12,654 nt of DNA from Gammaproteobacteria bacterium (GTDB lineage Bacteria > Pseudomonadota > Gammaproteobacteria > Arenicellales > DRJH01): the NCBI GenBank assembly GCA_011052285.1, contig DRJH01000211.1, positions 1 through 12,654 on the forward strand, in the 5' to 3' direction. Every line of letters starts with the position of its first letter. Positions within the stretch are counted from its first letter, which is position 1. This document shows, in pieces, positions 6,994 to 12,654 of this stretch. A program made the translations under genes and the position numbers. Under the pieces are notes generated by a model that saw only the letters and a program-made list of their open reading frames with translations, was not told the DNA's origin and did not search any database.

Positions 6994-7677
6994 ATGAAAA
7001 TACTTATTGTTGATGATGAACATGCTCTATTGGTACAGCTACAATGTGCCCTTGAAGATCAGCGTTATATAACGGAAACGGCAGAAAATGGTGAAGAAGC
7101 ACTGGATCACATTTTTAACAATCCATTTGATCTGATTATTCTGGATATTATGCTACCCAAGAAGGATGGCCTCACCGTTCTGCGAGAGTTGCGGGTGGCA
7201 GGTATCAATACACCAATTCTGATGTTAAGTGCTAGAGGCGGGAGTAATGATAAGATCAAGGGACTCGATTTTGGAGCGGACGATTACCTGGCCAAACCTT
7301 TTTCCCTGGATGAGCTTCTGGCCCGAGTTCGAGCTCTTTTGCGACGGTTTGGTAGCCAAAAGGACACGCTGATAAGCTCTCATAATCTCTGTCTTGATAC
7401 GGTGAACCGAGAGGTAACAAGGAGGGGGCGGACGATTGAACTCACGGCCCGGGAGTTTTCTATCCTGGAGTTTCTTCTCTATAATAAAAATCGGGTGGTC
7501 TCCCGATTTAGTTTGGCCGAACACGTTTGGGGGGAAGCCTTTGATCCCTTCAGTATGTCGAATTTTATTGATGTTCATATTAAAAATTTGCGTCACAAAA
7601 TCAACGATTCTGGCCATACCCCAATTATTAAAACCATTCGTGGAGTAGGATATATCATTAAAGATCAGAGCCAATGA
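6994..7677 (+). CDS. OmpR/PmrA-family response regulator
   Basis: 227 residues, the normal length for this family. The receiver domain occupies about 1-118, with the acidic pocket at D7-D8, the phosphorylation site at D51 (LIILDIMLP), the conserved Ser at S79 (LMLSARG) and K101 (YLAKPF). The winged-helix DNA-binding domain covers about 125-224, with IELTAREFSILEFLL as its start and a recognition region DVHIKNLRHKI followed by IRGVGYII. ATG 6994 is preceded by GAGGA at 6986-6990. The gene overlaps its kinase by ATGA. It is the best candidate to bind the 11-bp direct-repeat boxes of the three conserved promoters in this window, one of which reads toward it. I assign it to the PmrA/QseB-like branch on general resemblance only. 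Confidence 0.93.
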   Translation: MKILIVDDEHALLVQLQCALEDQRYITETAENGEEALDHIFNNPFDLIILDIMLPKKDGLTVLRELRVAGINTPILMLSARGGSNDKIKGLDFGADDYLAKPFSLDELLARVRALLRRFGSQKDTLISSHNLCLDTVNREVTRRGRTIELTAREFSILEFLLYNKNRVVSRFSLAEHVWGEAFDPFSMSNFIDVHIKNLRHKINDSGHTPIIKTIRGVGYIIKDQSQ

Positions 7678-9071
7678 CCGTCAGACTAAAAATCGCCCTT
7701 TTGGTTGCAGCCGCAGGCTTTGGGGCCAGCCTGATATTTTCCGGGATTATTCTGTGGCAGATGCTCAAACAACCGGGGCGAATTATTGATTCCGAACTAC
7801 TGAGTATCGCCAAGCGAGGGGTTTGGATTGTTGACAAGGGGATACGAGACGGCCACGCCCTCATCTTTATCAGTGGAGATAATTATTGGCTGAAAATTTA
7901 CACCAAAAATAAAAATCAGCTACTTTATCAATCCAAATTGGCGAGGATAATAAACTTGCCGGAACCGAAGGTGGGTTCCAGCGTCACCATCAGCCGTACT
8001 ATCCCCAGGACAACGATTGATCTGGGCCAGGATGATGAAAACGAGGTCAGTTTCAGGGCAAGAAAGCTTATCATTTCCAGAGACGGCCTTGATTATATTG
8101 TTAGCGTAGCTCGGCCAGTGGAGGTCATTATTGAAGGCCTTTGGGATATATCTGTTAGTGTCCTCAGCGGCCTGTTGTTTTCCAGTCTCCTACTGTTAGC
8201 GATTAGCTATTTTGTGGCCGGTGTTATTCTTAAGCCGGTCAGGGCGATCACTGAACTGGCCCATGATATTACCGAAAGACATTTGGACCGACGGATTCCA
8301 GTTGCTAATGAACAGGATGAATTCAATGCCTTGGCTAAAACCTTGAATAAGGTCTTTGAACGCCTGCAAAATGCTTTTCTGGGGCAAAAAAGACTATTGA
8401 GTGATACCTCCCACGAGTTGAAAACACCATTAACTATGATGCGGTTATCTCTTGATGAGTTGCGCTCCACTGATGCTGAACAACCAACACGATGGTTGGA
8501 AATTATCGGCAGAATGACCGAACAGACCCTGCGTATGGAGCGGCTGGTAAAAAATATCCTTGATCTATCAGCTCTTGAAATAATGGGTGAGATACACAAA
8601 GAACCGGTTGATTTGGTAATGCTACTCTCCTCTTTGCAGCAGGATTACCAATTATTGGCGGATGCAAAAAATATTAGAATTGAGTCACATTTTCCACTGA
8701 CTATTATGGTGGATGGGGAGTTAGAAAAACTGGAACGTGTATTTTCAAATCTAATGGACAATGCTATTAAATATAACCAGGATGGCGGTCGGGTAGAAAT
8801 TCTAAGTAAATTATCGGTTGATCAGGTGACGATTGTTATCAGCAACACGGGAGCAGGCCTGGATGAGGATGAAATACCGAGAGTTTTTGATATGTTTTAC
8901 CGGGCCGAAGAATCACGAGCGCTGCGCTATGGTGGTTCTGGCTTAGGCTTGGCTATTGTCAAGAGGATCGTTCAATTGCACGGCGGACAGGTAAATTTGA
9001 CCAGCAGAACCGGGGAGTGGACACGGGTGATAGTCAAGTTGAATATACACCGGGACGTTGTTACGGGATGA
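7674..9071 (+). CDS. Membrane sensor histidine kinase
   Basis: 465 residues. TM1 lies at about 6-30 and TM2 at about 159-184, and they enclose a periplasmic sensor domain of roughly 125 residues that I do not recognise. A HAMP region follows (about 185-238). The dimerisation/phosphorylation helix carries LLSDTSHELKTPL with His247 as phosphoacceptor. The ATPase domain has the N box NLMDNAIKY (359-367), a G1 box reading NTGAG (391-395) in place of the commoner DxGxG, the F box VFDMFYRAEES, and the G2 box GGSGLGLAI (420-428). Asn at the first G1 position also occurs in active kinases, so activity is expected. ATG 7674 overlaps the regulator stop. It presumably phosphorylates Asp51 of that regulator in response to an envelope signal. 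Confidence 0.92.
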   Translation: MTVRLKIALLVAAAGFGASLIFSGIILWQMLKQPGRIIDSELLSIAKRGVWIVDKGIRDGHALIFISGDNYWLKIYTKNKNQLLYQSKLARIINLPEPKVGSSVTISRTIPRTTIDLGQDDENEVSFRARKLIISRDGLDYIVSVARPVEVIIEGLWDISVSVLSGLLFSSLLLLAISYFVAGVILKPVRAITELAHDITERHLDRRIPVANEQDEFNALAKTLNKVFERLQNAFLGQKRLLSDTSHELKTPLTMMRLSLDELRSTDAEQPTRWLEIIGRMTEQTLRMERLVKNILDLSALEIMGEIHKEPVDLVMLLSSLQQDYQLLADAKNIRIESHFPLTIMVDGELEKLERVFSNLMDNAIKYNQDGGRVEILSKLSVDQVTIVISNTGAGLDEDEIPRVFDMFYRAEESRALRYGGSGLGLAIVKRIVQLHGGQVNLTSRTGEWTRVIVKLNIHRDVVTG

Positions 9072-9128
9072 GCGAAAATGCCTTGTACTGAGCCAAAATC
9101 TAAACACGCTGAATAGTTACGATTGTGC

Positions 9129-9827
9129 TTATGATTCTCCGATTCGCTGGTACGCCAAGAATCGAGTGGTTCGTCTTAAATCCCGATCGATACCGTTGGC
9201 TAACTTCAGACCCAAATCTCCGGGATGTATCGCAATTCTGACCATGGATCGTGTGAAATGTACGCTGAGATGGCTCAGAATATTAGCGGACCACAGTGCC
9301 GGTACACGCAAAAAATGATCTGCTTGATAACCTAACACAGGCAGCCGCAAAAACCGGTTCGAATGTGAGTCGTAAATGCCTGTTAAATACTCATAGTAGC
9401 GAAATGGCAAGGTCGCAAGTTTAGTGCGAGTAATGCTCCCCATTGCCCAAGCCGGCGCCACGTACAGCTTGGGTTCTGGCAGTGCTTGATCGAAAAACCA
9501 GCCATGACATCGAGATATAAGACTGGCGATCTCCGCTGAAGTCAAGGCCAGATGCTCGGCTGAGTGGCGCGATAGCAACAACGCATGCAGTCGGTGATAA
9601 AGGCCGCCGTATTCGCCAACCTGGTGTGACCACCCATGACCAGCAAGCTCAATACCGCAGTCAGAATATTGTCGAAGCTGATTTACATGCTCCGACTTCC
9701 AGTTTTTTCCCGGCACTACCAACAATGTCATATGCGTCACCTGGCACAGTAAAAGATACTGAATGATGTACTGAACGTTCTGCCACGTCTCCGGCATGAC
9801 ATCGTGTACCGAAACGATAGATTCCAT
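9129..9827 (-). CDS. DUF2334/NodB-like polysaccharide deacetylase
   Basis: 232 residues. The first conserved motif is IVSVHDVMPET (4-14; Asp9 is the expected catalytic or metal ligand). HGWSH (H64 and H68) is the metal-binding H-x3-H pair, YVAPAWAMG (122-130) is the substrate-side loop, and IAIHPGD (198-204) carries the late conserved His201. All the expected active-site positions are present, so an active de-N-acetylase acting on a sugar is likely. No signal peptide or membrane segment is visible, which suggests a cytoplasmic substrate such as a lipid-linked or nucleotide-linked amino sugar. Its ATG overlaps the stop of the preceding glycosyltransferase by one base (TAATG), so the two products are probably made together and act in sequence. 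It ends 57 bp from the convergent kinase gene, with no clear terminator between them. Confidence 0.85.
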   Translation of the reverse strand: MESIVSVHDVMPETWQNVQYIIQYLLLCQVTHMTLLVVPGKNWKSEHVNQLRQYSDCGIELAGHGWSHQVGEYGGLYHRLHALLLSRHSAEHLALTSAEIASLISRCHGWFFDQALPEPKLYVAPAWAMGSITRTKLATLPFRYYEYLTGIYDSHSNRFLRLPVLGYQADHFLRVPALWSANILSHLSVHFTRSMVRIAIHPGDLGLKLANGIDRDLRRTTRFLAYQRIGES

Positions 9828-10984
9828 TATGGTCTGGCACAGTCGGTGAGTAAATTCAGCCAGCCGGTTACCGCACTCTGGTGAAATTTCAATGCAGCAT
9901 GGTGGGCGGTTGATGCTATTCGAGTCTTTGTCGATTGATCCAGAACAGTGATGTGTGCCAACGCTTCACACAGAGATTCATGCTCTCTCATCACCCACAA
10001 CCCCGCACACAATTGCGGCCAACTGGAAATACCACATGCTTTCGATACCAGCACTAGCCGTGCTCTGGACATTGCCTCCAAAGCGGCTGTTCCAAACGCC
10101 TCAACCAGTGAAGGCAAGATCACGACATCGGCCTCATCCAGCAATTTCACAATCCCTGTGCGGCTCAAATGGCCAGCATAGTTGAGATTTGAGAGCTGGC
10201 TTGATTGCTGCCTGACCAGGGCTTCCAACGGACCCCTTCCGGCCAAGGTAAAACTCAGTTTCGGAAATCGCTCAGCAGCATCGAGAATTGCCTTTATATT
10301 CTTTTCTGGTGCCAAGCGTCCTACAAACAGAATATGTGTTGAAGCGCCTGACGGTGGTGTCACTGGTGTAGTGATGAATTCCTGTGCGAGTGGCGTACCA
10401 AGCACCTGCACGTGATTTGCACCGAGACGCCATGCTGCCGGATAAATACTATCGGCATTGACAATCACAGAATCTGCATAGTGAAACAGCAAGCGGCTTG
10501 CCGTCTCGATTGAGTATTGACCGATACAGCCAGCAAACCGATTCCAATATAAACCGGCCAAACTTTCGAGATCCGTATGCAAGCCAGCAATAATCGGTAC
10601 ATTAATGTGCCGAGCAACGAATGCTCCGAGCAGCCCGAACGGACCCGGTGTCGGTACCACGATAATGCTCGGAGCGAGTGTCAACAGCTCCCTATACAGT
10701 TTTACAATGGCCGGAAAATAAATTTTCTGCGTCGTATCGCCAGGCATGGGAACTGAAAACCAGCTTTTTCCGATCGGATTCTCTGGGTCAGGATTGACAA
10801 GATCAATACGTGCTACCTGCGTTTGAAGACTGTTTACAAGATCACGATAGTAAACATCAACGCCATTGCGGCCAGACAATGCATCGGAGACAATTGCGAC
10901 ACGCAGTCGTTTCATGCGGGCACACAACACAGGTATATCCGAGAATCTGCTTCGCTCAACAGCACATGTATTCATATTGCTCAT
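9827..10984 (-). CDS. GT4-type glycosyltransferase coupled to a deacetylase
   Basis: 385 residues from ATG 10984. A start at Met24 (ATG 10915, MKRLRVAIVSDALSG) would place the Rossmann strand at the N-terminus, as is usual; AGG upstream of 10984 mildly favours the longer form. Features are the glycine-rich loop SGRNGVDVYYRDL (37-49), VVPTPGPFGLLG (109-120), GLHTDLE (134-140), the donor half beginning LFVGRLAPEKNI (219-230), LAGRGPLE (247-254) and an intact EX7E motif, EAFGTAALE (E295, E303). It belongs to the GT4 group that includes lipid glycosyltransferases. Since the next gene is a deacetylase, it may add an N-acetylated sugar to a lipid or carrier that is then deacetylated; this is inference. 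It lies 63 bp after the LssY_C gene on the same strand, with no promoter element like A-C in between. Confidence 0.88.
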   Translation of the reverse strand: MSNMNTCAVERSRFSDIPVLCARMKRLRVAIVSDALSGRNGVDVYYRDLVNSLQTQVARIDLVNPDPENPIGKSWFSVPMPGDTTQKIYFPAIVKLYRELLTLAPSIIVVPTPGPFGLLGAFVARHINVPIIAGLHTDLESLAGLYWNRFAGCIGQYSIETASRLLFHYADSVIVNADSIYPAAWRLGANHVQVLGTPLAQEFITTPVTPPSGASTHILFVGRLAPEKNIKAILDAAERFPKLSFTLAGRGPLEALVRQQSSQLSNLNYAGHLSRTGIVKLLDEADVVILPSLVEAFGTAALEAMSRARLVLVSKACGISSWPQLCAGLWVMREHESLCEALAHITVLDQSTKTRIASTAHHAALKFHQSAVTGWLNLLTDCARP

Positions 10985-11047
10985 GCATGTACCTACGTGA
11001 ATTCTGTCAAAAGTAAATGCTTACGAGGTAGAAAAGTCATAACTAGC

Positions 11048-11989
11048 TCAGCGGCAGGATTTCTTATCTATATTGCAAGCCCCATCACGGCCATGTGGAA
11101 CACGAAGGATGAGTAGGCTGCCATCACTCTGAAATTCGATATCTCCATTTTTTGTACCATCGGCCATACGCGCTTGTAACCAGGGTGTGTAGTAGGCTAA
11201 CGCATGAGGAAAATGTTCTAGTATATTGGTTCGCAGAAACTCCCTGCTTATATCAACATTACGCTGTATATCGTGCATCGGAGCTGGAAAATGCTGATAG
11301 AAACTCAAATCCATTTCCTTATCCTTGGAAATGCTTCCCAGCCATATAAACCGTGTGCCCATGTGACCAAACGACCAAAGCCTGAGATGAACTCTCGACA
11401 CAATCGATTGTGATGCGAACTGAAACGCTAAATCTTGGGGGTGTCCATCAAGAAACAGGTAACTGACCGGTGGTGTATCTTCCCTGAGCAGATGCACATA
11501 TCGATTGACGCTAATCCGGCTTCTTCCAAACATCTCATTCTTAATCCAGCCAGAGCGTTTGAGTAGATACTGAATATCTCCGGTAGTGATGAATACAAAA
11601 TTGATCGGCTGCACAAAATCGTTCGGGGCAGACTTGAAGTAGGTTAGTAAATCTGTCTTTTTAGGAATTTCCTGGATTGAGGCGATTCGATAATCCATCG
11701 CCACGTAATTATCTTCTTTAAGTGGGTATCTAAAAAACATCAGATAGATGATCACACCATACATCAGCATAGAAAACCCAATCGAAATAAACATATGTCT
11801 TCCGATATATACAAGTTTTTGGGAAGATGTTAGCCAAAAACGCCCCTGTAAAGATTGTACATAACGATATTTTTTCAGCACATACCAGTAGCTAGAATAA
11901 ATAGAAACCCCAAAGGCAAATAGAAAAATGTATTTTCTCAAGGAGGAAAAAACCGTATTTATAAATCCCCAAACTATATGCTCCATCAT
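11048..11989 (-). CDS. Membrane-anchored LssY_C-domain protein
   Basis: 313 residues. Two hydrophobic segments (about 14-36 and 64-87) come first. A soluble domain at about 120-300 shows the LssY_C pattern (PF14067): QPINFVFITTG, an alpha segment ending RSGWI, PVSYLFLDGHPQDLAFQ (174-190), SRVHLRLWSF (198-207), FIWLGSIS (214-221), MHDIQRNVDISREFL (238-252). In Legionella LssY and related proteins this domain is fused to DedA and PAP2 regions, which move or dephosphorylate polyprenyl-phosphate lipids. Here only the C-terminal domain plus two helices is present. The domain's activity is not established. ATG 11989 (or the adjacent 11986) follows AGGTG. Its neighbours are a glycosyltransferase and a deacetylase, fitting a lipid-linked sugar pathway. 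The gene is noticeably AT-rich at its 5' end. Confidence 0.8.
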   Translation of the reverse strand: MMEHIVWGFINTVFSSLRKYIFLFAFGVSIYSSYWYVLKKYRYVQSLQGRFWLTSSQKLVYIGRHMFISIGFSMLMYGVIIYLMFFRYPLKEDNYVAMDYRIASIQEIPKKTDLLTYFKSAPNDFVQPINFVFITTGDIQYLLKRSGWIKNEMFGRSRISVNRYVHLLREDTPPVSYLFLDGHPQDLAFQFASQSIVSRVHLRLWSFGHMGTRFIWLGSISKDKEMDLSFYQHFPAPMHDIQRNVDISREFLRTNILEHFPHALAYYTPWLQARMADGTKNGDIEFQSDGSLLILRVPHGRDGACNIDKKSCR

Positions 11990-12322
11990 CTACACCTGTT
12001 TGTCTCAATGATTCGAATCCCGAAACACTGTGTTGATCAAACATGACTTATACCTACAGTAATCACCCGGATATGATCGTTAATGAATATAGAGTCAGTA
12101 TAAACCCCATGCTCCTGTGGCAACCTGCCGCCCTAATAGCCACAGATATTCATTAGTACACAATATCGATAATTGAGTGACTGCTCGGGACAATTTGGTT
12201 ATATCATCAGCCATATGGCAAAAATGCAATGAAATATCCGTGCGCTACACTTGTTAGCGAACTTTTCACTTCTAGAACTTGGTGGTACCAGGAGGCTGTT
12301 GGTCGCTACGTTGAACTTCATA
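11990..12322 (-). other. Long leader or intergenic region before the LssY_C gene
   Basis: If transcription starts at promoter C, this is an untranslated leader of about 330-340 nt. It contains a 7-bp inverted repeat, CTGTGGC (12115-12121) and GCCACAG (12139-12145), with a 17-nt loop. I see no convincing gene on either strand. A nearer promoter for LssY_C cannot be excluded. Confidence 0.4.
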
Positions 12323-12355
12323 ATCATATTTTCAGTATAGAATATGATTATGAAG
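12316..12355. repeat. Perfect 15-bp palindrome with 10-nt loop
   Basis: CTTCATAATCATATT (12316-12330) and its exact reverse complement (12341-12355). The right arm, read on the minus strand, is the second half-site and spacer of promoter C. The left arm is an oppositely oriented copy of the same half-site that also covers promoter C's second -10-like hexamer. It may act as an extra operator or form a hairpin. Confidence 0.75.
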
Positions 12356-12366
12356 GAAATATGAAG
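12323..12366 (-). promoter_or_regulatory. Conserved promoter element, copy C (toward LssY_C)
   Basis: On the minus strand: CTTCAT (12366-12361), N5, CTTCAT (12355-12350), N10 (AATCATATTC), TATACT (12339-12334), GAAAA, TATGAT (12328-12323). Spacings equal those of copies A and B, and the direct repeat is perfect. It points at the LssY_C gene, whose start is about 335 bp downstream. Confidence 0.65.
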
Positions 12367-12375
12367 AGAAGGTGA

Positions 12376-12577
12376 TATACCTAAATCATATTGGCGACTG
12401 GTGCTCTTCCACTGATGAAAAGCATCCAGGAAGTGCCAGATAGTACTACGCGCGATCTGTCCCGACCTTTATCTCGTCTACGTATGGGAATACCTATCAG
12501 CAGACTATTGGCACACCAGCCGCATGCCCAGTTCTGATTTAAGACTACGAAAGACCGCTTCCAGGTCCATTAGGCTT
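12376..12577. other. Gene-poor stretch between promoters C and B
   Basis: I see no convincing gene here. A 36-codon frame (ATG 12416 to stop 12526) shows no supportable motif. Confidence 0.4.
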
Positions 12578-12622
12578 CTTCATGGCTTCTTCACAATCGT
12601 ATCCTATAATTGAAAATATAAT
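12578..12622 (+). promoter_or_regulatory. Conserved promoter element, copy B (reads out of the window)
   Basis: CTTCAT (12578-12583), N5, CTTCAC (12589-12594), N10 (AATCGTATCC), TATAAT (12605-12610), a spacer with GAAAA, and TATAAT (12617-12622). The repeat units extend to GGCTTCTTCA twice in tandem (12573-12582 and 12584-12593). The target gene lies beyond the right edge. An ATG at 12643 (MDKF before the edge) may be its start, but no good ribosome binding site is visible. Confidence 0.68.
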
Positions 12623-12654
12623 CGAGTGGCAGCCAGAGTCGGATGGATAAATTC

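Noticed and set aside
7225..7674. A 149-codon open frame on the minus strand
   Set aside because: It is antisense to the well-supported response regulator and has no recognisable domain.
12229..12375. A 48-codon frame (MKYPCATLV...) running through the palindrome
   Set aside because: It has no recognisable motif or clear ribosome binding site, and its second half coincides with promoter C on the other strand.
12416..12526. A 36-codon frame whose RPLSRLRMG faintly recalls the N-terminus of MoaA-type radical SAM proteins
   Set aside because: The cysteine motif that defines the family is absent and the frame stops at once; the likeness is too short to support.
1..12654. CRISPR array, tRNA or rRNA
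   Set aside because: No regularly spaced repeats and no tRNA- or rRNA-like segments were seen on reading either strand.

Overview
The window looks like an accessory chromosomal segment of a proteobacterium, most likely a gammaproteobacterium. This rests on Shine-Dalgarno-led genes, an OmpR/PmrA-type two-component pair, an LssY_C protein, a PF12692 methyltransferase pair and an IS66 fossil. I cannot name a genus. The right part (about 6.4 kb onward), especially the two-component and LssY_C genes, reads as more AT-rich than the left part.

Left block (1-5957), surface-glycan or export type. Two GT4-type glycosyltransferase genes lie on the minus strand and overlap by ATGA; the downstream one runs off the window's left edge. 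Diverging from them, with about 28 bp between start codons, is an 882-residue ABC exporter-like protein. All its catalytic nucleotide-binding motifs are altered, and a roughly 290-residue insertion in the ATPase domain repeats a short D/E-N-hydrophobic-F/Y-G motif. After a structured 127-bp gap come two tandem paralogous PF12692-type SAM methyltransferases, ending in a hairpin at the stop codon.

Middle block (5958-6993). This holds a decayed, frameshifted IS66-family transposase fragment, a strong conserved promoter element (copy A), a cysteine-containing short ORF and a 27-residue single-helix microprotein with a good ribosome binding site. These lead into the two-component genes.

Right block (6994-12654). 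An OmpR-family response regulator and its membrane histidine kinase overlap by ATGA. Convergent to them is a minus-strand set: a membrane-anchored LssY_C protein, a GT4 glycosyltransferase and a DUF2334/NodB-like deacetylase, the last two overlapping by one base. About 660 bp without a convincing gene follows, carrying two more copies (B and C) of the conserved promoter element.

Main discovery candidate: three promoter elements (6452-6497 +, 12578-12622 +, 12366-12323 -) share one layout. It is an 11-bp-period direct repeat CTTCAT-N5-CTTCAT, then exactly N10, then TATAAT, then a GAAAA spacer and a second TATAAT-like hexamer. The repeat resembles the boxes bound by PmrA/QseB-like OmpR-family regulators. 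Copy A reads toward the two-component genes, copy C toward the LssY_C/GT/deacetylase set, and copy B out of the window. I infer a self-regulated envelope (lipid-linked sugar) modification regulon.
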